A stretch of DNA of 64,000 nucleotides, from positions 21,372,001 to 21,436,000 of the forward strand of contig JAMPIT010000886.1 of NCBI GenBank assembly GCA_026261815.1, read 5' to 3'. Below the pieces are notes generated by a model. It did no database searches, was not told the DNA's origin, and saw nothing but the letters and a program-made list of their open reading frames with translations. This document shows, in pieces, positions 1 through 13,572 of the stretch (position 1 is its first letter; every line of letters starts with the position of its first letter). Origin of the DNA: Monarcha castaneiventris obscurior. Taxonomy: Eukaryota > Chordata > Aves > Passeriformes > Monarchidae. The translations under genes and the position numbers were made by a program.

Positions 1-3000
1 GACATATATAAAACAAGAGTACAGCTCTGAAAACACAGAATTGTATAAGAAAGATCCTTGTTAGGGAAAGATAGCAGAAGGGACAGACAGATAGAAGGAC
101 AAATATGCCTGCTTAAGGTGACTTACAAGCCTTAGTAATTATATTACAATAAGGGCTCATGTCTCTGTAGTGCAGAGTGACAAATAATTCATGATTTTTT
201 GGGGTTTTTGTTTGGTGTTGGTTTTTGTTTTACAAGTCTACTGCCCTTTAGGAAGTCATGAATAAAAATGTCTTTTTCAGAAATACAAATCTTCAGCATC
301 TACCTCTAAGAAAGGAGATTATCAATTTAAACCAACTTTGATTATTTGAGTCAGTCTTCTACAGAATGAAGTGTTAGATATCAGTGGGCATCACTTGTAC
401 AAAAGTCTTGCCTATATCCTTATTTATTTCAGTTGTCACCCATTTCGCTTAGACAACAAGGGTTTAATGTTAGAGATTTGTGAAAGTAACTGTTGCCACA
501 AACAAGACAATCTGTAGAAAAGCTAGGGGGGATACAAAGAACACAAAGTTACAGCAGGATTGGAGATGAACTCAGGAGTGGGATGAATAGTAGTAAATGA
601 TTATACTGAAGAAAAAGGGCAAGATAATTATACCATTCAGGTGCTCAGGGAAACAGCGTAAATAGAAGAAAACTAACAATCCATACTTCTGAAATGTAGG
701 ATAGGAAGGAAGTATTTAAGAGTCATTTTTAGAGGATTTTAGCAGTCTAGAAAGGCTTGTAAGGTACAGCCTTGGAAGCACTATTCAAATTATAATCAAA
801 CATAGCTGTTACCAGTAGGAATTGTCCCATCAAATGCAGACACAGAGTATATGGTCCTCACGGTCATTTACTGTTTCTCACTGACCAAGTCCACACAAGT
901 TTGGGGTTTTTTGGTTTTTTTTTTTGTTATGCACTCTCCTGTGCACTGGGTTGCAAGGATCTTCCTGTGCAGTTCCACATGCTCTGTGTGTGTGGGCTTG
1001 AGATTGCACTGATTCATGGGCCGGGCTGAACTCTCTGCATCACAGACTTGCTGTGCAGAGAAAAGAGGATGGTATTCCTGAAAATGTGAATAGGGTGTGT
1101 TTTGGGTAAGCCAGGAAGTTTGCAGTTAATGAAGTAGGAACTCCCTCAAAACCTGTCAGTAATCTCCCAATTAAAAACAGTAAATCAAATCCAGGGGGTG
1201 GTACTGTAATATGTGAGTTGAGGTTATTCTATGAGATGTTTTCCCTACCAAGAAGGATGGCAGGGGAGGGATTATCTTCAGTGTCCCCTGCATTTGCTTT
1301 TTTGTGTAATTACGGGAAATGCATTCAGTGTGCAAGGGTATCATTGCTGTCCTGCTGTTTTATCATTTCTTTATGAGATAATGTTGATTTCGGCAATGAA
1401 ATGCAAATTTAGTTTTCAGTGCTCCTTTTTTTTCGATACAAAGGTTAAAATGTGTATTGTAGATAATAATGTTGCTGGTGTTTTTGAAGCAGCCTTCGTC
1501 AGCTAATTTTGGCAATACATGGTTTCAAATGCTATTCAATGCAACTGCATGAGTTTTATGTTGGCCTGCATGAATTAATTTTAACCCACTATGCATGTTG
1601 TTACCATTTTGGCTATAATTTGATCAAGTAATCATAAAACCTTGTACCAACAAAAAAAAATTTGGATGCGTCAAGAATATTCAATATATGGTGTGCCTTC
1701 TGTGTCTCATGGCAAACTGAACATGAAATTATTGAAGCTGAGCCACCTTAACACTATGATCATAAAAGTATTCTAACACGGGATTGTGTTACTCCTATGA
1801 TTGCAGATGCTGATGGATTCTGTGTTTGGAGGGTATGTTTCTGTTTACTTATAAACAAATAGTTTGTACTGCTGCTGATAAAAAGGCTCAGGATTTTAGC
1901 AAGTCCTGTTAAAATTAGCCCATGTATAGATTATAAACAGTTCTTTTTACTGAATGCTGGGGCTCAGACAGCAATAAAACACATTCAAGAATGGAAATAG
2001 TTTTCAGCTGGGACTCCAACGGCAGTAAAATACATGCAAGAATGGAAATAGTTTTCAGCTAGCAAGCAAATTCTAACATAACAGCAAGGCCAGCACTGAC
2101 GGAAGTTGTCTTTTTTATTGTTATCTCCTTAATTAATCTCGCTTTCCTGTGTAAACTGCTCACTATTGTGCAAAGAGAGGGTGTGTGTTAACTTTGGTGA
2201 CATTGTGTTACTCCCATTAAGTAACATTGCACACAGGTTTTTTCAGCATGACTGTACTTAGGACTTTTTTCCCCCAAATGGCATGAGCCAAATAACATTT
2301 CACAACTAAAAACAAATCTCATTTCTACTTTAGGTGGCACGACAATAAATTCGCTGTCACAGTTAGTAAAAAGATTATACAGAAAAAGGAGTGTGAGTTT
2401 TTAATATACTTAGTATGAAATAGTGATAAGGTGGGGAGAGGGTTTTATGAAATGTTCTGTAGACAGTAACAGAAAACAGCTCTGAAAATGCTGAGTTGGA
2501 GTAATGAATGAATAATGTGTAAAGTTTATCAGAACTGAAAGAACTCCTGATGTGAAATGAAGCCTCCTAAGAAAATTCTGTTCTGTCGCTGTTTTGCTCT
2601 GCTGTTGTCGCATGTCACGCATGAATGAAAATGCTGCATTCTCTGGGGAGCAGTAAAGCTTCTGTGTAGGTTGTTTATTTCCTTAATCCCTCCTTCTTTG
2701 TGATTTTCAATGTCAGATATAAAATGGAAAGCCTGTAAATATAGTGATTATCATACTGATTATCACCTGCATCAGGGAACGCCCCGGCTGGCCGCTGTAA
2801 CCCAAGCAGTCTCCACATGTTACAGCCACTTAGATTTTAACCTGACTACTTTATTAGAGATGTGAAGCTCAGTATGAGGTGCCCTAGGGCTGCACAGATG
2901 GGTTCTGCTTGTTTCCTGTTCTCACTGTTATTGTGAATAGATACTAAAAGGTTCTCATCGCTTTTATCTGGTTAATTTACTTTGAACTGTCCCTGGCAAT

Positions 3001-5116
3001 CAGAGCCTGCCTCACATTTCTCAGCATTTTGCAAACACCAAACTGCACAGTCCAAATGTGTGTTTTGAGCTTTATTAGGTTTTTTTTTTACTGGAAGGCC
3101 CTTAATTCTAAAAGGGATCTCATTCTGAGAGAAGCTGGATTTTAGGAGACTGCAGGCACAATCCTTACTGAAATAAGCTGCTCAGGAGTCATTCTGAGGT
3201 TCAGTTGATAGGAGAGAAGAAAATTAAGATTGCTGTTGTTCTTTGGCGTGTTCAGACACCCTTAGATTAGAGGTCAACTGCAGGGAAATCTGTGATTGTA
3301 TGCTGGCTGCCATTATTCATGTAGCTGGGCAGCAGACCAGGCTAAAAGATGACGCTCTTATAGGAGAATCTGAAGACGAGATAGTTTGTAACAAATGTGC
3401 AATCGTTTATCCTTTCCTGTGGAAGGGCCAAGTCTTCCAAAACACATGTGCTGTGCATGGGTGCCCCAGTACAGAAAATTAAGATGAATTCTCTCGAAGT
3501 CTCCCACACAAGAAAGCACCACTTCACTGGAACAGTTTTTATTTCATGTACTGGTGTCCAGTTTCCTGGCCACACAATGGTTTAACACAGATGTTAATGT
3601 CCTGCTACATTGGGATTTTAAAGAAATCCCTTAGGACAGGTCAGTATAACTTCCAATTTCAATTTCATGACTAAAAACCTGAGGTTAAAGAAGGTATTTG
3701 GCTAGAAGACATAATTTTTAGTCCATTTTCTTATTGTCTTCCCCCCTTATCACTCCCTTATTTCCCTTATTTTATGTTTTTTTTTCTGTGTCATGGTCCC
3801 ATTTGAGGCTTTCTTGATTGTGTTGCAGTTCAATGTAAGTGCATCACTTCAGAGTGGAAGCTTGCAGGCTCCCTTTTTCATACGAGCATAGGCTTTGTTA
3901 ATCACATGCTGGTTTGGGAAAACACTGCATGATATCTTTGAACCCTACACTCCTTCTTGACAGCCAGGCTAGCAAATGTCATTGACTGTGTGATGTACAA
4001 GAAGGGATTCAATTGTAAGTAAATTGTCAAAGTGGCTAACCTTGCCCGCACCCAATTGTCAGGACCATGATTCAGTTTTTCTGTCAACATCAGCTAAGGG
4101 TAACCCGGTCTGCCTTATGTTTCTGCAGTAAAGCAGCCTGAGGAGTTGTGCTTTTCAGCTTATCACATTTTATTAACCTCAACTTACTGTTGTTATAATC
4201 AATTGTACCCACTTCAAATTCTTCTATTGCCCCCAAATTGACAGATCATGTAGGTCCTCAACTGTGTATTTTCTGAAGCACTAAAACCTCTCCAAAACAT
4301 TGGACTGGTTTGGTACAGTAGTTATTTCTGTTTAGTTAGATCAGCTCACCATTTTGGCTCAAGATTATCCCTCTATTAATATCACTTGGCAAAGATAATC
4401 TGGAAGAATGCAAGTTAAAACATAAAGACTTCAAGGGTTTTCTGCAATATTTCCAATGTTAAGATAGAAAGTGAGTAAGGGAAAAACATTGCTATTGTCT
4501 TCCATCCCCTTGCTTTTATTTCAAAACAGATTTTAATTGCAGCAATTAATATAAATAAGACATGAGGACATTCTGATACCATGATGTTTCCTCTGTTCTT
4601 TCAGGAAAAGAACATAGTTAAATTGCTTAAAGCAGTGATTGAGACATCAGAATATTTTTAAATGTTCATCTGATTTCACCACAAGGGTCTGAACACATTT
4701 AGTGATCCTGTTTTTGTAATGCACTGTAGATGACAAATGATTTTTTTAAATGGCTTGATAACATGTATCCTGTGAAGTGCCATACATAAATGGAGGTATG
4801 ATACAATTTCAGTTAAAAATATGTCTGAAGAATGTTTCCTAGTTCAAGTCCTATCTCCAGAAGTAACTTTCCTCGCTTGGAAAAAAACATATTGTACCTT
4901 CTTCATTTGAACTTGTGAAATGTGTTGGCATTGTGCTGTTGTTGGGCTTGAGGGAAGAGGGGGAAGCTTTTGGTGCGACTATCAGAATTGAACAACTGTA
5001 TATGGCTATATTGAGATAATCGTGTAAAAGGAAAACTGCCTGAATGAGTTTCAGAATGTGTTATTTCTTCATTATCTAGCACTTTATAATTAACTGTTCT
5101 TTTTTTATTATTTCAG
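1..5116 (+). other. ADK: ADK intron (3' part), upstream of the 36-nt exon
   Basis: This stretch is intronic because it ends in a T-rich tract and CAG directly before the exon at 5117 (acceptor AG at 5115-5116). No exon was recognised in it. It holds a 51-bp tandem duplication (1956-2057) and several T or A runs, for example near 902-925. The small open frames here (up to 91 codons) have no recognisable domains and look like chance frames. The 5' splice site of this intron lies outside the window. Confidence 0.85.
1956..2057. repeat. Two-copy 51-bp tandem duplication
   Basis: The units 1956-2006 and 2007-2057 align end to end without gaps and differ at 7 of 51 positions. Both begin GCTGGG and share the 3' block AAGAATGGAAATAGTTTTCA. 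The unit is not a multiple of a simple motif, so it is a small segmental tandem duplication rather than a microsatellite. It lies in intron sequence, and no function is implied by the sequence. Confidence 0.93.
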
Positions 5117-5152
5117 GAAGCTGCCACTTTTGCTAGAGAGCAAGGCTTTGAG
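5117..5152 (+). CDS. ADK: ADK coding exon of 36 nt (residues about 226-237)
   Basis: The exon translates in phase 0 as EAATFAREQGFE, identical to the vertebrate ADK segment that follows the FGNET motif. It is bounded by TTTCAG before 5117 and by GTGAGT from 5153, an excellent donor. The length is exactly 12 codons and both borders are phase 0. The segment belongs to the large alpha/beta domain of this ribokinase-fold (PfkB family) enzyme; the neighbouring FGNE motif lies on the preceding exon, outside the window. Because the exon is symmetric, skipping it would remove 12 residues without changing frame. There is little doubt, since both the peptide match and the splice sites are strong. Confidence 0.97.
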
Positions 5153-5595
5153 GTGAGTTAACCCACAATTGCACACTAAACAGATCCTAAAGGTTTTTTT
5201 CTTGCTGATAATGAAGTTCTTTTGGACAATGATTGATGTGCTATTATACTCTCCAAGCCTCGCAGCGGTTGCCATGGAAACTTGGCAGTCGTCATGGTTT
5301 CTTTGTTCTGCCAGCTCAGTGTTATGACGCACTCTGCTAGGTCTGCACCCAACATCGCCTACAGATGTTATTTATTGAATTTTGAAAAGCCTCTTGGGAA
5401 GCCGAGAGGTTGGGCACGGTTTCAAGCTGCCTCTGCAGATATGGGACCTGTCAGTTTGTTCAGTTAAAAAGCTACCTCATTAGCTGCATTACACTCCAGA
5501 AGGATTCACTGCTAAAGCAGTGGTGAAGCAAGACTAAATAGTGAAATATAACACCGCTTAAATAACTTAAACCCTGCCATATGTGGATTATCATT

Positions 5596-5603
5596 ATGCA
5601 AAT
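5596..5603. promoter_or_regulatory. Octamer (POU-type) motif ATGCAAAT
   Basis: A perfect octamer lies within TCATTATGCAAATGAATT, about 440 bp past the 36-nt exon. Octamers bind POU-domain factors. An 8-mer is expected by chance about once per 65 kb per orientation in random sequence (more often in AT-rich DNA), and a second copy occurs at 23683-23690, so this is only a candidate site. Confidence 0.25.
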
Positions 5604-7750
5604 GAATTTTAGAAAGGTTGTATATAAAATTGTTAGGTACTGATTAATGTAAACCATGCTTCTACAAACAGCTGCTTTTTAGAAAAGGTACTGTGGAAAT
5701 TGTGTTTCAAAACATATTCGAGTTGGTGTTTTCCATCTGAGCTCTAAAAATGTCTGATCCTCTACTTTCTTGAAGTAAATACTATTGATTTTACAGTGAT
5801 TTTCAGAGCTTTTGATTTCATCTTCTCGAGGTATTTATTTGACTGGTACCTCCCATTGGCTACATTCAGATAGCTTAATCTGGAGAGCCATCAGCTATTG
5901 GTCTCTAACGCTGAATTCAAATAGGCAGGTTTTAAATACTATAATTAATGTGACAAGGCTTGTGCTAATTTTGCAGATAGTAAGTGATCTTAGTGAAATC
6001 TGAATTGCAGAACTGAACACACATAAATCCTTTTACATGTTGTTTTTTTCACTGGAATAAGACCCAGGGTAATTGATTTGTTTGCAGTGTAAAAGAATAG
6101 AGAGGAGTTTGACTGCTCAACACCCATTTTGCATAAATAATAGAAGCCGCGCAATTCAAACCACATCGCTTTTAGAATGTGCCACTTCTGCCTGTGGTTG
6201 GTTGCATATAAAAAAAGAGGGAAAGACTGACAGCTTTTGTTCTACAATTTAGATTTCTTTAGAGCCATACACCAGCAGGTACATCAATGCCATCACTGTT
6301 TTAGCTATTAAAACTGTGGGCTGTCCCATTTCATTTTATGTTTCCCAAATTCACATGGCTGCTTTGTAGAAATCAAGACTTTTTATCACTGTCAATTTTC
6401 ATTTGTATAATCTGTATTGTTAAGCATAAAAATACACTTTGAGTTTATGCTAACGAATGAATTTCACAGGTGCCTCCAAAATATGAAGCATAAGAAATTA
6501 TTGGTACCCTCTGGTAGCTAGACAATAAAAAGAAAGGAAGTAGTGTATTAAGTCTACCCATTCTATATTTTTATTGCCCCCTTGAGCTAAAGACTTTGAA
6601 TGTGCCTGGTTTAAATTCAGCTCTAGTGACAAACTGCTTTTGCTGGTGTCTGCTAACTACCATCATATTAACCTTTCCATTAGTGCTTGCTTAGAGATTT
6701 TAGCACAGTTCCTCCTGAACATCCTAAATCTGCCACATTTGATTACAGCATATCAGTAAAGTGCACAATGATTATGATCTTATCTCTTATTACTCCCTTG
6801 CTTGGCAACGACTCACATGTCAAGTTTACTGACAAAGATGAGTAAAACTTGATAAGTGTCCACAGTTTTGTTTTCTTATTGTGCCGTGGAGGCAAAAAAA
6901 AAAATCATCACACTGATAATAAAACATCTTAGGAAAAACCCAAAGAGCTTCATTTAGCTTTTCAATTAAAACCAAGAAAAAATTCCAGCAACTCTCAGAA
7001 GCTTGATTTTTATATTGGGAATAGAACACTGGTAAAGCATGGCAAATTAAAGGAAAGGACTTGATTGACCAGGGCAAAAATCAAGAGGATGTTTATCATA
7101 GAAGTTACTAAAAGTTGCTCATGGCTACGTTTGAATTGCCATCTGGAAAGACTTTTATTTTTAATCAGAAATCTTTTATCACAGAGAATCAGTTGGTGAC
7201 TAGCATCTTTTTGTTGGTTGGTTGATTGGTTTTTGTTTGTGGGTTTTTTTGTTCTACCTCACAGTAATTTCAACAGTTTTGTGGGCTAAATTCATCTTTT
7301 ACACATGGAATGAGTTAAATGGATCTGAAACAGTCTTTGAAAAAAAGAGAAGTTACTATTAAGAGAACTTCAGGAAAATAGACACCTTTCCTGAAGAAAT
7401 GAAATCTTGTTAAAGGTAGGAGAAAACACCTTCATGACACAAATCTGGTTTTTTCTTTGTAAGAGAAGTTCCATTCAAAGGAATTGTAGTTTGTATGCTT
7501 CACCATTCCCACAGTTAGTTTTCCATTGTATTTTGCTGAAATACAAGATACTTTCGTAAAACCAATCATGATATTTGAGGACCATTATTTCCTTCACTTT
7601 ACACCCTGACTAACACTTATCTGTAATAACCAAAACTAGAACATTACTTCTGGTATTGTCTCTTCCTAGAGAGCATCACTGTGGGGCTGGGGTTTTTTTG
7701 TGAGTTTCATGTTCTATGACATTTTAAAACTATATATGTACAGTCTATGT

Positions 7751-7780
7751 ATATACAGTATATATATACATACTGTATAT
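7751..7780. repeat. AT-rich inverted repeat, 11-bp perfect arms
   Basis: The arm ATATACAGTAT (7751-7761) is the exact reverse complement of ATACTGTATAT (7770-7780), with an 8-base spacer. It could extrude as a small cruciform, but AT-rich palindromes of this size are common in vertebrate introns. Confidence 0.85.
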
Positions 7781-8060
7781 TTTAGCAACATTTCTAATAA
7801 TTTTCAATTAACAAAGGTTTATGAGGTTTTGCTTTTACAAAAAGACAACTTACTGTTTCTCCTATGTAGAAATTAGGAAAACAAAGTACTACTTTAAACA
7901 TAAAATTTAGGGTTCTGTTCTGTCTGTCAACACAAGTAAATTGAAATGAATGGGACAGTAAATATCTAAGGGGTTAGTAGCAGCTGCCATGTAAAATAAC
8001 TTTTCTTGTTAGAGGTCTCCTCCAAGTTCATATTCATTGAGGAACCATATTAGAGTTTTG

Positions 8061-8150
8061 TTACCCTGGACCAGATTTAGGTCTTCAAGTTAATGAGGTA
8101 CACTGCACAAGTCCAGTGTTTTCAATGGATTTATGCCTGTTTAGGTCAGG
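8061..8150. repeat. Probable ancient sauropsid interspersed repeat, degraded
   Basis: The block runs from CCCTGGACCAGATTT through CCAGTGTTTTCAATGGATTT to TTTAGGTCAGG. It has the texture of the old amniote repeats built on 'ccagattt...ttgacttcaatgga...' that are frequent in birds, turtles and crocodilians. The match is by recall of the pattern only, and I cannot give a family name. A repeat-library search would settle it. Confidence 0.4.
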
Positions 8151-8794
8151 GCTGTGGCAGTCCATGCTGTTGGGTATCTGTTCAGAGGCAGAAATCAGAA
8201 GACACGGTTTGATAGCAGTTCTAACTGGATGCAGTTTTCCACATGCCTTTGTCTGATCCTGGGATATCTGATATGCTTTCTTCACGTGCACATATCCCAC
8301 TTATTTGCTGGAATGAATGCCACGTGGGAGGTTTTACAGGTCCAGCATCAACAGGCAAATCACGCTTTAGTGAGATTTGTGTGTCAGCTTTGTTAAATCA
8401 GATTCAAGTATATACCTGGCTGTGTGGGAGTATCCTGTGATTTCGGGGTGTGTATAGAGGCTTTAGGACCACAAACCAGTACAGTTTTATCATTCAGCCA
8501 TGTCTGTAGGCACAGGATGTGTAAGAAAGACTCAGTAACTGGGCAGGTACAAGTCACTGCTAAATAAATATTACACATTTCGTCTATTTATTCTGAACAG
8601 AAATGGGAGATGACGACATTTCATGATGTTTGCCTGACAATGAAATAAGGGGCATAGTACCTCTGCAGTCCTAAGCTGTAAATATTCACATATTGTAAAA
8701 TGTCACAGTTGTACCTTCAAAAAAAAAAAAACTGTGCCAAAGTTAAAGCCTCCTCAACACTGATATTGAAGCTCTATTTTATTCTCTTCCTTTG

Positions 8795-8810
8795 AAAAAA
8801 AAAAAAAAAA
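8795..8810. repeat. A16 homopolymer
   Basis: Sixteen consecutive A residues lie in intron sequence, with an A12 run about 70 bp upstream. No target-site duplication or retroposed body was recognised next to either run, so they are not assigned to a retroposon. Confidence 0.9.
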
Positions 8811-11261
8811 TTAGTATAGGAAGTAATTTTGGCTAAAAATGGTCAAGTTAATTTTCACAGAAGACACTATTCAGTTACTTCTAAAGTCTGCACAGACAGA
8901 AGTCTCCAAACCACTCTGTCTTGAAATTTTGTTTTTTTAAAAAAATTACATTTTTGCCCTAAATACTCTCCTTCTACTGTTACATGCTTATTATATATAT
9001 TTAATTCTTCCTGAAAACATACGTGCTTTTTACTTTCTTTCCCTGTCTACTTTATTTCATCCTTACCATCATTCTTCACTAATCTCTTTCCTCAGGGTCC
9101 TCTTTTCTTCATCTAAGTTAATCTTTATTCTTCCTTAAGCTGAAGAAACCATCTCTTGATCATGCCATTTTCTCCTATTATACCTTCATCATTTTCCTTT
9201 TAAAATTCATCGTGCATGTAAATACGTTTTAGAAATATCTTCAAGCTCTTTGATTTCTGTGCCTGCTTTACTCCACTGAAAATGTGCCTAATAAAGACAC
9301 TAGTAGCCACTTCCTACTTAGCAAAAACTAAACACCTCTCCCCCGTTTCCTTTGATCTTCATGATGCTTTATTGCAATTTCCAGTTTGTAGATCTCTTAA
9401 TTACCAAGGGCTGAACTAGTTCAGAATTAAGGTTAACCTTCCTATGGTAAGCCCTTGGTAAGCCTATGTATTACCAAATTTGGGGGCTGTATTCTCCATC
9501 CATCCATTACTCAAGAGCTTGTGCCACCAGCTGATATCTGCTGTTCATAAACCTCTTAAAAAAACTTTCAAAACAGAAGAGCAGCAATTTCAATTTTTTT
9601 CTCTGGCATCTTCAAGAGACTCATTGCCTTCTGAGAATTAGTGGTAGGATGGCCCCTGTTACTGTCCCCAGTTCTTCTCTTCTCTGGTGGCAGACATTGC
9701 CTTCTGAAAGCTTTACTAACTGTCTAAGCAGGAGGAAGGAAGAAATAACACAAGTGAGAGTTTCGTATATGGAACTGAAAAGTATGAGAGGATTTTAAAA
9801 AGAGGTGAAGAGACCAATAAGTAAAGGGAAACTATTTTCATGTTTACCAAATATGTATAAATCAATGGGTTCACTGACTGTCCAAGTTAGGGAAGAAATT
9901 AAAGGGAGGCTGAAAGTGTTGCAGAAGAGGTAGCTAATTTTCTCATAAAGGGGTGCTGGTAAATATATAACCCAGGCATATTCTCTGTCTGTAATAGTAA
10001 TAGTGTTAAAAAATTAGTTTGGATTCATCACGAACAGAACACAAAGCAATGCAGAAAGTATTATTATGTTTTCATATATTCAAGGCTAGGCCCTCACCAT
10101 GTTTCACTACAGTTCCTTGTACAAAGAGGAAACTAGGAAAAAAATAGTGTTATTTAACACAGATATGAACAAAGTGGGACACAGTAAATAGCACAGAGAA
10201 TAATTACAGTCATACATACTCCTTTCCTAATGTTAGAAAAATAAAGGAAAAAAAAGAAGAAATATATAAATTACGGCAAGAAATAGATTACATATACCAA
10301 AGTTAACTTGTAGATCTGACTAACATGAGATAAATCTGAGAACAAAAGCGTTATAAAAGATTTTGATGCTAATACAAATAACAGAAATACCTATTGTAGA
10401 TTAAATTGAAAACTAAGTCAATTAGAAATTGAAACTCTTGTGTTTCAGATCATAGGGCAACTGTGAGAATCAAAATTCTAATATTCTAATGACAAGTAGT
10501 GTTGTTAGAGTTTGCTGCATTAATTTAAACATTCCCAACTTGTTGGTGTCTAAGACACTGGATGAATGAGGGGTTTGGTTTAGGCTGCCAGGTTCTCTGT
10601 TCCAGCTACATGCACAGTGAAGTACAACATCCTGTTAAAGTAAAGATTTCTGAAAATTTTGCAGCTGAGCCTTGCTTCAGGAAATTGGCCATGTTCTGTG
10701 CCCCACTGAATCTACCTTTTGCCCTTTGCTTCCCTGCATGGGGCTGGGCTGCACACCCTCTCAGTGCTACAGTGGACAGTTTGCTTGATGGGACCAGTTA
10801 CTGTAGGGAAGTTAGAGAAAGAATTTGTAAGCCTGCTGAAGTCAGAGGTATCATAATAATACAAAACCTGGCTAAATTGGATGAAAATCAGGCTCAGAGT
10901 TTATTCAAAGTATTCTCTTACCAGTTTTATTTTTAAATTTATGATAGGTATGGGTAGAATCCAGTCAGCAGCAAAGAAACCCACTAATTGCTCATTAGGA
11001 AATGCTCTGTAATTCCTTTGTTAGCTTTGCAGTCTTGCAGTGGTTGGAATAGCTGAACTACCATTATCAAGATTAAAAACAATGGTCTCAGAGTACTACA
11101 TAAACCCTTTGGAGAATGAAGTATTCCTCCTTTTAAAACTCTTCCTCTACTGACAGTAAAGTCTATTTTATACCTAGCTGTAAGAAAATAAATCTTTGAT
11201 CTGCTAATAAAGTTCTCACCACTCTAGTATGCTGTAACAAGGATTCTCTCTCTCTCAATAG

Positions 11262-11408
<147 letters not shown>

Positions 11409-13572
11409 TAAATATTCCAGCTAATCAGTTACACATTATGATTATACAAATTTTAAATGGTAGTCAGAATGTTTGCCTTTTGATGTTTCTCCACCTTTCT
11501 CATCTTTTATGCTTTTAATTGTTTCAAGAGTCTGAATTTAAGAAGTTATTATTTCACCAGAATGCCTGAGAATTTAGTTCTGAACATTTTTATAACGTGG
11601 ATTTAAAATATTGATCCAGTTGGTTTTACTCAGATTTTTATGACTTGAGATTTTATCTGTGTAGCCATCTTTGCTGCAAACAAGAATACACTGTGCCTGC
11701 TGAGAACAGCTGTGCAACAGTGTAGTATATTTAAACATTTGCAAAGAGGAGGAAGTGAAATCCAGTACTAAGTGAATTTCCAGGCTTTTTTTGCTTTGAG
11801 CAGAAAGTCTCACTTTAGCTTTTCTCAGCCGTCTGCTCTTCAATTCTCCAAGGAGTACGTGGGAAAAAGGTGTTCTAGCAGGGATACAAGTAGTTTCTGC
11901 TGTCTAAATTGATGATGTACGATGCACAGATTTAAGCATTATAAACATGACTGCCTACCTTTTGACAGTCTCTTTAATTCTGTCCACCTATGCTTCTAGA
12001 CTAAATAAAGCTATTAAAAACATGTGCTGTGGTGAGCCATTTTAGTAGTTCATTCCTTCACAAGGTAAGTTATTGGTCTGGGCTGAATTCTTCCTTTGGA
12101 AATCAAGTGAAGTGGAGGAAGCTTTGCACCTGAGGGACTGGTGCTTACTCATACGATATTTGCCTCAAAATCAGAATTGGCTGCAGACTGTGGCTTCAGG
12201 GCTAGGCACTAAGCAGGTATGTCACTGCTGTATAGATCATTCCTAGCAGCAGTTTGAATGATTTCTCCAATAGTTTGCTGCTTCCCCTATTTTGTTAGCT
12301 ACAAATGGTTTTAAAGGAAATAGGAACCAGTCACTGAGAGTTGGGTATGTGTGTCTCACTGAATGATGATGGAAGTGCTCCTTCCAGAAAGTTACAGCGT
12401 AGTGTGAATGGCCCATGTGGAGGCACTCCACTTGAGCATTTACAGTTGACTGAAAAATAGCAGTGTAAAAGTATTTTTATCCATGAGCTAGTAATAATGT
12501 AGTAAACCTAAATCTTATATGTAACCCTCCTGTGCTCTTATTTAATTTTCACCGAGTACTTTTTTTATTCTTCAAACTGGAGTTGTTAACAAATCCATTA
12601 ATCCCTCCTTTGATATTTTTACAACCGGGAGCTTATTTGAGGACTGACACTTGCTAATCTTAGCTGTTTGTTCGCTATGAAATGAACTTAAATTAGAGAA
12701 TGCACTTTATATGCGTGATAAATGTGAGATGGATGGAGACTGTATGCAATGGTGTCAGCTACAAAAGCAAACATGATAAATGTTAAGGCAGTTTTGAGCC
12801 GTGGGATAAGCTATTCAGTGCACAAGCATAGCTGAATCTCTTTGCTATGTTGTTATTCATGGCAGCCAAATAAATGTCAATAATAAAAGAGAATTAAAGA
12901 TTTTCATTTCCCAGAGGCAGTCCTCTAATACAGCTTGATCTTTCATTTCATTTGTAATTCGTTCTCATGTCAGGATGCAATCATTCGCCAGGCTCTGTGT
13001 GTCATGTTAAGTCATTTAATAATGATTAAGAACATAAAAATGTTTGGCCTGTGGGGCAATTCTCGAAAGAGATACCAATTTGTTATTGTTTTCCCCCTTT
13101 TCCTTTGGTATGGACCATCTTTTTCCCACCTCCTCACATTAAAGTAATAATGGAAGAAGGAAAATATGTCCCTTAATTTAACGTATGCTGATACCAGAGA
13201 ATGGCATAGAGTGCTGCTAACACTTCTTTCAGAACTAGCTAGGTCTAGGTTTCAAACCCACAGTGGAAAGTATGAAAGTTTCTAGATTATCTTTAAAATA
13301 ATTACTACATTTAGGAGTTAGCAGTATAATATTATTTTCTTTTTTCTAATGCACAGGAGTATGGTTTTTGAAAAAGCAGGCTGTGTGTATTTGTTTTTCT
13401 TGCCTTTCTGAGGGAACGGTAAAGTCTCAAAGAGCTTGTGCCTAGATAAAAATAGTATTTGCTAAGTCAGCTATGGATTTGGGTATGCTTGTTCATACCT
13501 TCTGCTTTATATTTTGTCCAGGTTAATAATGAGAAGAACAACATGTTTTTTGTGTTAACATATTTATGCAGA

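Larger units (their letters stand above)
5153..11261 (+). other. ADK: ADK intron, 6,109 bp
   Basis: The donor is GTGAGT at 5153. The acceptor is a (TC)n tract ending CAATAG at 11261. The intron holds an octamer motif ATGCAAAT (5596-5603), an AT-rich inverted repeat (7751-7780), an ancient-repeat-like block (8061-8150), an A12 run near 8719 and an A16 run (8795-8810), and a pyrimidine-rich stretch at roughly 9001-9205. The longest open frame inside it (10562-10936, 124 codons) has no recognisable domain and no splice logic, so I treat it as chance. Confidence 0.92.

Noticed and set aside
1..5116. Search for the preceding ADK exon (segment ending VDILFGNET)
   Set aside because: No matching codon run with splice borders was found, so the exon must lie upstream of the window.
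10562..10936. 124-codon + strand open frame in an ADK intron
   Set aside because: No recognisable domain, signal or splice logic. A chance ORF of this length is expected in 64 kb.
12080..12170. Segment reminiscent of 'gggctgaattct...tcaagtgaa' ancient repeats
   Set aside because: Only two or three short words fit and the order breaks down, so it falls below what I would report as a repeat.
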